A DNA stretch of 64,000 bases from assembly GCF_040183065.1 (NCBI RefSeq), contig NC_091126.1, forward strand, positions 145,230,204-145,294,203. The letters are read 5' to 3'. The first letter of the stretch is position 1; every line of letters starts with the position of its first letter. Source of the DNA: Periplaneta americana (taxonomy: Eukaryota > Arthropoda > Insecta > Blattodea > Blattidae). Below the pieces are notes generated by a model that was not told the origin of the DNA, did no database searches, and saw only the letters and a program-made list of their open reading frames with translations. Below are positions 56,474-64,000 of this stretch, piece by piece. Made by a program: the position numbers and the translations under genes.

Positions 56474-59400
56474 AAAACAGCTTGTTACGAATTCCTACAG
56501 TAAGCCTCGGAATAGGACTGATTCTCTGGCACGACCACAGCAAAGGAATAAGGTTTTGAGATTTGGCACTTGGAACGTAACTAGTCTTTATAGAACAGGA
56601 GGGGTAACATTAGTAGCAAAAGAACTAGCTAGATATAGAATAGACTTCGTAGGAGTACAAGAGGTTAGGTTAGATGGGAATGGCATATCACAAATAGGAG
56701 ATTACTTGTTGTATTATGGGGAAGGAAACAATAATCACCAATTAGGAACAGGATTCTTTGTACATAAAAGAATAAAATCAGCAGTAAAAAAGGTCGAATT
56801 TATCAGTGACAGGTTATCATATTTAGTACTTAAGGGTAGATGGTGCGACATCATAGTTATAAATGCTCACGCCCCTACAGAAGAGAAAGACGACTATGTA
56901 AAGGATAGCTTCTATGAGGAATTGGAACATACTTTTGATCAGTTCCCTAGATATCATATGAAAATTTTGTTGGGGGATTTCAACGCTAAAGTAGGACGGG
57001 AGGATATTTTTAGACCAACTATTGGAAAAGAGAGCCTACACGCAATTAGTAGTGACAATGGAGTTAGATTAGTCAACTTTGCCACATCGAAAAATTTAAT
57101 TGTCAAAAGTACAACATTCCCCCATAAGGATATACATAAATATACTTGGACTTCTCCAGATGGATTGACACACAACCAAATAGATCACATCTTGATAGAT
57201 AAACGGAGACATACTAGTATAGTAGATATTCGAACTTTCAGGGGTGCAGACTGTAATTCTGACCATTATTTGGTGATTGGAGAATTAAGAGAAAGATTAT
57301 CAGTAGCCAAGCGAGTAGAGCAACAAGTTAATATTACTAAATTCAATATTTTGAAATTAAAGGACGAGGAAGCTAAGCAAAATTATCAGGTCGAAATTTC
57401 GAATAGGTTTGCCACTTTAGAAAGTTCCGACGAAGTTGAGAAAGAATTAGATGTTAATAGCGTGTGGGAAAATATCAGAGATAGTATCAAAATTGCAGCT
57501 GAGCAGAGCATAGGTTATTATGAAACTAAGAAAAAGAAACCGTGGTTTGATGAAGATTGTTGCATGGTAGTAGAAAGAAGGAAACAGGCAAAATTGAAAT
57601 TCTTACAGGATCCAGTTGAGGAGAAGAGAGATAATTATTTCAATGAAAGACGGGAAGCAAGTCGTACACTTAGGAATAAAAAGAGAGGTTACTTGAAGGA
57701 AAAACTGAATGAGGTAGAAACAAATAGTAAGAATAAAAACATTCGAGATTTATATAAGGGTATAAAGGAATTTAAGAACGGATATCAGCCAAGGGTAAAC
57801 GTGATCAAGGATGAGAATGGTGACTTGCTTGCAGACTCTCCATCAATCCTAAACAGATGGAAAAACTATTTTGCGCAACTACTAAATGTACATAGGCCAA
57901 ATAGAAATGATCGGGACGAAATTAAAATACAAACTGCTGAGCCATTTATACCCGAACCCACGCTTTCAGAAGTCGAAATTGCGATAGAAAATCTGAAAAA
58001 GTACAAGTCTCCAGGTATCGATCAAATTCCAGCAGAATTAATACAAGAGGGTGGAAGTGCATTATATAGCGAAATTTATAAACTTGTACTTGCTATTTGG
58101 GAAAAGGAAATTGTACCAGAACAATGGAAGGAGTCCATAATTGTACCTATTTTTAAAAAGGGGGACAAAACCAACTGTGGTAACTTTCGAGGAATATCAC
58201 TTTTGTTGACGTCGTACAAAATTTTGTCCAATATTCTTTTGAGGAGATTAACTCCGTACGTAGATGAAATTATTGGGGATCATCAGTGCGGTTTTCGGCG
58301 TAATAGATCGACTATTGATCAGATTTTTTGTATTCGGCAGATAATGGAGAAAAAATGGGAGTATAAGGGTACAGTACATCAGTTATTCATAGATTTCAAA
58401 AAGGCTTATGACTCGGTTAAGAGGGAAGTATTATATGATATTCTTATTGAATTTGGTATTCCCAAGAAACTAGTTCGATTAATTAAAATGTGTCTCAGTG
58501 AAACATACAGCAGAGTCCGTATAGGTCAGTTTCTATCTGATGCTTTTCCAATTCACTGCGGGCTAAAGCAGGGAGATGCACTATCACCTTTACTTTTTAA
58601 CTTCGCTTTAGAATATGCCATTAGGAAAGTTCAGGATAACAGGCAGGGTTTGGAATTGAACGGGCTACATCAGCTTCTTGTCTATGCAGATGACGTGAAT
58701 ATGTTAGGAGAAAATACACAAACGGTTAGGGAAAACACGGAAATTTTACTTGAAGCAAGTAAAGCGATCGGTTTGGAAGTAAATCCCGAAAAGACAAAGT
58801 ATATGATTATGTCTCGTGACGGGAATATTGTACGAAATGGAAATATAAATATTGGAGATTTATCCTTCGAAGAGGTGGAAAAATTCAAATATCTTGGAGC
58901 AACAGTAACAAATATAAATGACACTCGGGAGGAAATTAAACGCAGAATAAATATGGGAAATGCGTGTTATTATTCGGTTGAGAAGCTCTTATCATCCAGT
59001 CTGCTGTCCAAAAATCTGAAAGTTAGAATTTATAAAACAGTTATATTACCGGTTCTTCTATATGGCTGTGAAACTTGGACTCTCACTCTGAGAGAGGAAC
59101 ATAGGTTAAGGGTGTTTGAGAATAAGGTGCTTAGGAAAATATTTGGGGCTAAGCGGGATGAAGTTACAGGAGAATGGAGAAAGTTACACAACACAGAACT
59201 GCACGCATTGTATTCTTCACCTGACATAATTAGGAACTTGAAATCCAGACGTTTGAGATGGGCAGGGCATGTAGCACGTATGGGCGAATCCAGAAATGCA
59301 TATAGAGTGTTAGTTGGGAGACCGGAGGGAAAAAGACCTTTAGGGAGGCCGAGACGTAGATGGGAGGATAATATTAAAATGGATTTGAGGGAGGTGGGGT

Positions 59401-59489
59401 ATGATGATAGAGACTGGCTTAATCTTGCACAGGATAGGGACCGATGGCGGGCTTATGTGAGGGCGGCAATGAACCTTCGGGTTCCTTAA
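56442..59489 (+). CDS. RTE ORF2: apurinic-type endonuclease plus reverse transcriptase
   Basis: This protein nicks chromosomal DNA and copies the element's RNA at the nick. The frame is uninterrupted for about 1015 codons. Endonuclease motifs: [14 protein letters not shown] (about residue 40), [22 protein letters not shown] (about 176), [10 protein letters not shown] and SDHYLV (about 273). RT motifs: [70 protein letters not shown] and the catalytic YADD (about 748-751). The tail holds [37 protein letters not shown] and ends AAMNLRVP. All catalytic motifs I can recognise are present. Codon 56442 is TTG; the first in-frame ATG is at RYHMKILL within the endonuclease. Initiation therefore probably depends on ORF1 or a non-AUG start. 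Length is in the usual RTE range. Confidence 0.93.
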   Translation: MGEGLTTHHRKKQLVTNSYSKPRNRTDSLARPQQRNKVLRFGTWNVTSLYRTGGVTLVAKELARYRIDFVGVQEVRLDGNGISQIGDYLLYYGEGNNNHQLGTGFFVHKRIKSAVKKVEFISDRLSYLVLKGRWCDIIVINAHAPTEEKDDYVKDSFYEELEHTFDQFPRYHMKILLGDFNAKVGREDIFRPTIGKESLHAISSDNGVRLVNFATSKNLIVKSTTFPHKDIHKYTWTSPDGLTHNQIDHILIDKRRHTSIVDIRTFRGADCNSDHYLVIGELRERLSVAKRVEQQVNITKFNILKLKDEEAKQNYQVEISNRFATLESSDEVEKELDVNSVWENIRDSIKIAAEQSIGYYETKKKKPWFDEDCCMVVERRKQAKLKFLQDPVEEKRDNYFNERREASRTLRNKKRGYLKEKLNEVETNSKNKNIRDLYKGIKEFKNGYQPRVNVIKDENGDLLADSPSILNRWKNYFAQLLNVHRPNRNDRDEIKIQTAEPFIPEPTLSEVEIAIENLKKYKSPGIDQIPAELIQEGGSALYSEIYKLVLAIWEKEIVPEQWKESIIVPIFKKGDKTNCGNFRGISLLLTSYKILSNILLRRLTPYVDEIIGDHQCGFRRNRSTIDQIFCIRQIMEKKWEYKGTVHQLFIDFKKAYDSVKREVLYDILIEFGIPKKLVRLIKMCLSETYSRVRIGQFLSDAFPIHCGLKQGDALSPLLFNFALEYAIRKVQDNRQGLELNGLHQLLVYADDVNMLGENTQTVRENTEILLEASKAIGLEVNPEKTKYMIMSRDGNIVRNGNINIGDLSFEEVEKFKYLGATVTNINDTREEIKRRINMGNACYYSVEKLLSSSLLSKNLKVRIYKTVILPVLLYGCETWTLTLREEHRLRVFENKVLRKIFGAKRDEVTGEWRKLHNTELHALYSSPDIIRNLKSRRLRWAGHVARMGESRNAYRVLVGRPEGKRPLGRPRRRWEDNIKMDLREVGYDDRDWLNLAQDRDRWRAYVRAAMNLRVP

Positions 59490-59531
59490 AAGCCATTTGT
59501 AAGTAAGTAAGTAAGTAAGTATTAAGAATCC

Positions 59532-59782
59532 TACCTTGCCTATTCGTCTTTATGTAGCCTACCTCTGCGTTAATTTTAAATGTCAAACTTTGCACGTTGT
59601 AGGATTAAAAATTTGCCAGTGCAGTAGTCGTAGAAATTAATTTATGAGGCCTAAAAACCGAAACAGAATATTACTTTGTGCTGTAATCTTTGAATTGGTA
59701 TTTTTTTTATTACCGATAGGCCTATCGTCATTTTTGCGTTTTATATAGCCTACTTATATGAGGAAAATATAAAATTAACTAC

Positions 59783-59830
<48 letters not shown>

Positions 59831-59933
59831 CGATGGAAGTATTCGTTACTAGGCTATCCTAGATTATAGCCTAGGGGCCGCAAAAACGTGATAGCCGCAC
59901 AACAGTGTGTCGTTAAAGGGGTGGGACAAGGTA
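59532..59933. repeat. Short gap with (ACT)n microsatellite
   Basis: The tract ACTACTACTACTAATACTAC and onward at about 59778-59830 is a trinucleotide repeat. The rest of the gap has no recognised feature. Confidence 0.8.
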
Positions 59934-61200
59934 GAGTATCCACCGGCCACTGAGCGAATATTTCACACTTTTATCACTGGTAATGTGGCGCGAACAGCCC
60001 ATGAAGGGCCAGTGGAGAGAGATGCGGGCAGGCAAGATCGCTCAATCCAGGTGAAGGAGGTATGCAACAAGGAGTGGGCAGCACATGTCACATCATTTCC
60101 ATGCTTTTCCTTACTGATCACAGAGAAAAGCCAGTTTTAGTAAGGTCGAAAATCAGTGACAGGTTAGGTTAGATTATGTTAGTTTAGGCATTTGGTATGC
60201 CTTTGAAGAAAGGGCACATTCTTAGAAAATTGAGAATATCTACATGACATACCAAAAGTCTAAACTAAACTAATCTAACCTAGCCTGTCACTGATCCGAC
60301 CTTATGAATACAAGTTTTTTTCTCTGTGATCAGTAAAACACGCGGAAATGAAATGTATGTGCCATCTACTCTTCTACCTCAATGGAGCGATCCTGTCTGC
60401 CCCTACTTTCACAGCAACTTTCAATCCTTATTTTGGTGCTAAATTGGTGTTGGCACTCAATTTTTCTTTTCTTTACGGTACATATGATTTCACTAGAAGC
60501 CAAGTACATTTATACAGTTGTACTCTAACGTGGTAACGCAATTGTAAAGAAATAGATATCTATCCGGTTTTCTAAACTGGGTTTAGCTACTTAATGCAGC
60601 TTCCCAAATTCATCGCAATTCGTTCCCATTGAGGACTAGATTCCCACGAAATAATGTTGTCGTTGGTTTACAAAGGAAAAATATATAAGGGGATGGAAAG
60701 TGAGTCTCTTACCTCTTCATGAAGAAATTATTTGTCAGTGTTTCATCCCTCTCACTAGTCGTGATGCCCAGAGCTCTGATACAGTAAGTTACTTGTTATC
60801 TACAGCATCGTTATCACAAATCAAGAATTTCTGTTGATTTGTGGGTTTTTCTTTAGAATTGCATTACCACATTAAGGCACAAATGCATTTACTTGCTTCC
60901 TAGTTGAGTCATATGTACCATAAACAAAAGAAAAAAAATTGAGTGCCAACACCAATTTCATATTGAAATATGGGTTGAAAGTTGCTGTGAATATGGGGGT
61001 CTGGTGGAGAGGTGCATGCAGGTGGGATCAGTCCGTTGTGGTGGAAGGGGTAGATTGCAGAGAGAAGCAACACATCTCTTTTCTGTGCGTTTCCATACTG
61101 GTCACAGAGAAAAGACGAGTTTACCTAAGGTTGAATCAGTGAACAGGTTAGGTTAGTTTAGATTTTTGGTATATCTTACATATACTCTCAGTTATCTAAG
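59934..61200. repeat. Large foldback repeat cluster (GTGACAGGTTAGGTTAG family)
   Basis: A left arm at about 60240-60550 is repeated in reverse at about 60835-61190, with shared landmarks GAGTGCCAACACCAATTT, GGTACATATGA, TCACAGAGAAAA and CAGTGACAGGCTAGGTTAG. A third copy in the orientation of the right arm lies at 59990-60190. The arms are about 300-350 bp, diverged by many small differences, and are separated by about 290 bp. The front (GAGTATCCACCGGCCACTGA) also matches 31737-31800 inside the P-like element. No coding capacity; likely a foldback or MITE-like family. Confidence 0.7.
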
Positions 61201-61411
61201 AATGTCACTATTCCACCCAAACCCCTCTCTCCCGCGCTATCCCTTAGTGTCTTTGATGGGGGTCCTTGGTATCTGCCTTCCTTTGGTAATGCTATTGTAA
61301 ATATTTATCAATTTGTGTTTCTGCTGTCTAACAGTACTAGGAACAACTGAACAATATCTTTACAAGTGTCAACAAGAATGAACAGCCTCAATCCTTTAGA
61401 CATTGGTAGCA

Positions 61412-61768
61412 CTAGGCCTTTATTTCTTTCATCTGTTTCATCTTCATAGATGGTAGGATATCCTGCATCCTTTTTGTTTGATATGCTACAAATAATAATT
61501 CCTCATTTGCCATATATGTGAGCTTCTCATTTAATTGTAGCCTGTTGATCTTTGTGTTCTTTAGTTTGAAGCTAATATACTTAATAATGTTTCGTACACT
61601 TGTGCTGTCACCTTTTAAACTACCAGTAATGTTCTTTTCAAGCATACTAGATGCTTGAGGAATTGCTACTTTCTTGACTTTTATGAATGGTACATTGAAT
61701 AATGACTTTGTCAAAATTATCCAATACAGCACTTTGATCTTGCTACACACCACAGACAGGACTCGCAT
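61412..61768 (-). CDS. Unrecognised 118-codon open frame
   Basis: The minus-strand frame starts MRVLSVVCSKIKVLYWIIL and includes ASSMLEKNITGSLKGDSTSV, KYISFKLKNTKINRLQLNEK, LTYMANEELLFVAYQTKRMQ and DILPSMKMKQMKEIKA before a stop. The composition (lysine-rich, amphipathic, no low complexity) is more protein-like than neighbouring chance frames, and the second half could be helical. I do not recognise the family. It may be an exon, a retrocopy or transposon ORF1. No splice sites or companion exons were identified, and a truncated RTE is inserted directly upstream at 61797. Confidence 0.35.
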   Translation of the reverse strand: MRVLSVVCSKIKVLYWIILTKSLFNVPFIKVKKVAIPQASSMLEKNITGSLKGDSTSVRNIIKYISFKLKNTKINRLQLNEKLTYMANEELLFVAYQTKRMQDILPSMKMKQMKEIKA

Positions 61769-61796
61769 CTTTTTTGTGTTGTTTCATTTAATGATG

Positions 61797-62002
61797 GAGT
61801 GTTAGTTGGGAGACCGGAGGGAAAAAGACCTTTAGGGAGGCCAAGACGTAGATGGGAGGATAATATTAAAATGGATTTGAGGGTTATGATGATAGAGACT
61901 GGATTAATCTTGCACAGGATAGGGACCGCTGGCGGACTTATGTGAGGGCGGCAATGAACCTTCGGGTTCCTTAAAAGCCATTTGTAAGTAAGTAAGTAAG
62001 TT
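61797..62002 (+). mobile_element. Very short RTE 3' insertion, 11-bp TSD
   Basis: It is a 206-bp copy of the last part of the intact RTE (from GTGTTAGTTGGGAGACCGGA to the TAAG tail). A small deletion lies near 61885 (GATTTGAGGGTTATGATG lacks about 11 bases). ATTTAATGATG lies at 61786-61796 and 62003-62013 as target-site duplication. Very close in sequence to the 56-kb element. Confidence 0.93.
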
Positions 62003-62132
62003 ATTTAATGATGAATTGAAACTGAGAGATGATGTAATTTTATTGATATACATATATCTGGAAAAAATAAATAGAGTTTCGTTAAGTTCTTGGATCAGCG
62101 ACAGGTTAGGGTTGATTTGTTCAGGGTTTTAG

Positions 62133-62315
62133 CACAGTCTACTATATACAGTCACGAAGCTTGAGTTTTGAGGGTGCTAGAAACAATAGACTGTGACGGT
62201 ACTATCTTGCATTGCCTGTAATGAGGCCATATTAGCGATCCTAGTGGTGAGCAACTATCTAATGTTTGCATATTTACTACGTATTGAGCTTCGCGACTGT
62301 ATATACTAGACTGTG
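62133..62315. mobile_element. Second full 183-bp CACAGTCTA MITE, 7-bp TSD
   Basis: Same length and ends as the element at 4651-4833, with only a few differences in the body. GTTTTAG flanks it at 62126-62132 and 62316-62322. The close match between the copies shows recent spread. Confidence 0.92.
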
Positions 62316-62961
62316 GTTTTAGTGTGCCTTGCATATTACATATCTTAGTAGATAGATATGCAAATAAATTTTCCCTGGATCGATGAAAGCAGTACTTTCC
62401 CCACTTAGTGCAACATAATGGTTGTACCATGGGGCTATGTGATCAGGTGTGAAAACATCTGAGAATGTCATATATATGAAAAGGAAGGTATTTGGGCATG
62501 TTGAATGGGCTTATAGTTTCGCAGTGGCCACGTTGTGTCCTTAGAATAGTGTGCTACAATTTTGAGGTAGTGGTGGTTCAGTCAACTGTTCGAAAACAGA
62601 TTGGAACATCATAAGGCATCACTCACGAGGCAACTAAGCCAGAATATAATGGGGTAGGGTGGCCAGTTCTTTTGCGCCTCCATTGCATACATCGCTTACT
62701 AGTAACATATTTCACTATGTATACGAACTGCTGTTCATCCTCTGACACGTATCAAGTGAGATGTAGGCCTACTTATAATGGATGTAGACCTATATAGGCC
62801 TACATCAATGGGTGAATCTCTCAAATGTAGCATATTTCCAACCTCAAAAATAAAAGTGAAATATTCTCCAAAAAATTTGAAAAAAATTCGAATGAACTTA
62901 TTTTAAGATATTCTTTCATTCAAAAATAGTGGTCACATACTTTATCGAGTTCAAATGCTAG
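62316..62961. other. No gene recognised
   Basis: Short frames only; includes runs of TAGGCCTA-like sequence near 62765-62805. No repeat ends were recognised. Confidence 0.45.
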
Positions 62962-62974
62962 ATTTTGGGCTCTA

Positions 62975-63204
62975 GTCGACCTGGTTGGCGAGTTGGTATA
63001 GCGCTGGCCTTCTATGCTCAAGGTTGCGGGTTCGATCCTGGGCCAGGTCGATGGCATTTAAGTGTGCTTAAATGTGACAGGCTCATGTCAGTAGATTTAC
63101 TGGCATGTAAAAGAACTCCTGCGGGAAAAAATTCTGGCACATCTGGCGATGCTGATATAACCTCTGCAGTTGCGAGCGTTGTTAAATAAAACATAACATT
63201 TAAC
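62975..63204 (+). mobile_element. tRNA-derived SINE (CCTGGTTGGCGAGTTGG family), 13-bp TSD
   Basis: The tRNA-like head GGTTGGCGAGTTGGTATAGC includes the A-box, and the B-box GGTTCGATCCTG follows near 63030. The body includes CATGTCAGTAGATTTACTGG and ends CGTTGTTAAATAAAACATAA. ATTTTGGGCTCTA flanks it at 62962-62974 and 63205-63217. A third SINE family, distinct from those at 2856 and 3539. Confidence 0.93.
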
Positions 63205-63217
63205 ATTTTGGGCTCTA

Positions 63218-64000
63218 AAATTTTAAGGTCGAGGAGGCTGACATTGGACAAAATAGCCTACTCTATTTTAGTCTCTAATGATTTGGCAACAGGGTCATAA
63301 CTAAGGTCGTCAGACAGAGTACAAAATTAATACAATTCCTTATCTTTTCCTTGGGGATTATTGTATGTCACTCTTATGTGAAGAGTTATTTGCCCCATTT
63401 GACCCACCGAAGTGGAATGACTGGACCCCCTGTGCTTACTTACAGAGGAAATGTTTACTGAAGTCTGTGTTTTTTTTTTGTCTGAGTTTTTTTGGCTTCT
63501 CTTTTCTTCTTCAGCCTCTCCAGTGTTTGATTTTCTGTATCTTTCCTTTTTGGAGCCATTTTCTAGAAAAAGAATAAAAGTAAAAAAATTCAAAACTGAC
63601 TGGTATGTCATTGGTATTACATAGGCCAGCTGACAGATTGCTAAATCGTACTTCAGTAAATAAAATGCCTAATTACATAGTAAGATGATTGTCAGTGTCC
63701 TGGTAAAGATGTCAGCCTCCTGGTAAAGAAAGCCAGAAGGCTGACTTCCAGAAGATTGACATTTTTCACTATTTTATTTTATTGCTAGGCCATGAATGTA
63801 ATTTTTAAGTTATGTAAGTGGTTTAGAAATATCCGTCTACTATATGATAATTTCAGGGTATATTTCAGAATTTTATATATTATATCTTAGAAGTGGTAGC
63901 TACCAATATATTGACAAAATGTAAGTGAGACATTACTGTTTCTTTCTTTCTGTATTTGTAAGCTCCAAAACTAATGTTAGAAGATGAATCACACTTCCGT
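63218..64000. other. No gene recognised
   Basis: AT-rich sequence, presumably still within the long first intron of SCPx. A T-rich tract is at about 63470-63500 and a short direct repeat (GTCAGYSTCCTGGTAAAGA) at about 63690-63730. Confidence 0.45.

Larger units (their letters stand above)
56296..59519 (+). mobile_element. Full-length RTE-clade LINE, apparently intact, 12-bp TSD
   Basis: TATTAAGAATCC lies immediately before (56284-56295) and after (59520-59531) the element, a perfect target-site duplication. The 5' UTR is short (GGTGGGTCCCTATCACCAC, then CGGCATGGCGCGTC...). A small ORF1 overlaps the long ORF2, and the 3' end is AAAAGCCATTTG followed by (TAAG)n, as in RTE elements. Truncated relatives are at 10097-11467, 12104-12706 and 61797-62002. 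The uninterrupted ORF2 and perfect duplication point to a very recent insertion into the SCPx first intron; it may still be mobile. Confidence 0.95.

Noticed and set aside
59778-59830. Repeat array resembling CRISPR
   Set aside because: A simple (ACT)n microsatellite with no spacers; this is animal DNA.
62975-63050. Possible tRNA gene
   Set aside because: It has A and B boxes, but the SINE body, tail and 13-bp target duplication show it is the head of a SINE. The same holds for 3539, 32945, 22840 and 9950.

Overview
The window is animal nuclear DNA, AT-rich, with spliced genes and very dense transposable elements. Several tRNA-derived SINEs, a (TAAG)n-tailed RTE retrotransposon and an insect-like ASF1 gene point to an insect. 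From memory the commonest SINE resembles ones abundant in cockroach (Blattodea) genomes, so a cockroach or termite relative is my best guess. No bacterial operons, CRISPR arrays, rRNA or free-standing tRNA genes were seen.

Two host genes are supported. A complete four-exon histone chaperone gene, ASF1, lies on the minus strand (14397-17858, 178 codons); its third intron appears to use a GC donor. The first coding exon of a sterol carrier protein X (SCPx thiolase/lipid-transfer) gene lies on the plus strand (55873-55938). Its later exons are not in the window, so its first intron is at least 8 kb and holds a young RTE element. A THAP zinc-finger domain split over two exons (28074-28437) is either a P-element relative or a host-derived gene. 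One 118-codon minus-strand frame (61412-61768) is not recognised.

Layout: 1-9.5 kb, a Penelope-like fragment, SINEs, a MITE, a hAT element inserted in a LINE, an older hAT remnant and a Tigger deletion derivative. 9.6-14 kb, a SINE and RTE-type LINE fragments. 14.4-18.4 kb, ASF1 and its upstream region. 18.4-26.8 kb, a P-like element carrying a MITE, then two CR1/Jockey-like LINEs, one with a nearly intact reverse transcriptase frame. 28-32.5 kb, THAP sequences and a P-like element with 29-bp perfect terminal inverted repeats (TIRs). 33-45.6 kb, a nested block: two head-to-tail copies of an unassigned long-TIR DNA transposon share one 8-bp target-site duplication (TSD) and contain a hAT remnant, which is split by another TIR element carrying a DUF7869-like protein remnant, plus a piggyBac-like remnant and MITEs. 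45.6-54 kb, mostly unassigned, with a SINE, a MULE remnant and MITEs. 54-64 kb, a LINE tail, SCPx exon 1, the intact RTE, a large foldback repeat family, and young SINE, MITE and RTE insertions.

The elements do not work together as one pathway. The main interest is stratigraphic: many insertions keep recognisable TSDs, so their order can be read directly. Element families were assigned by recognising motifs, not by database search.
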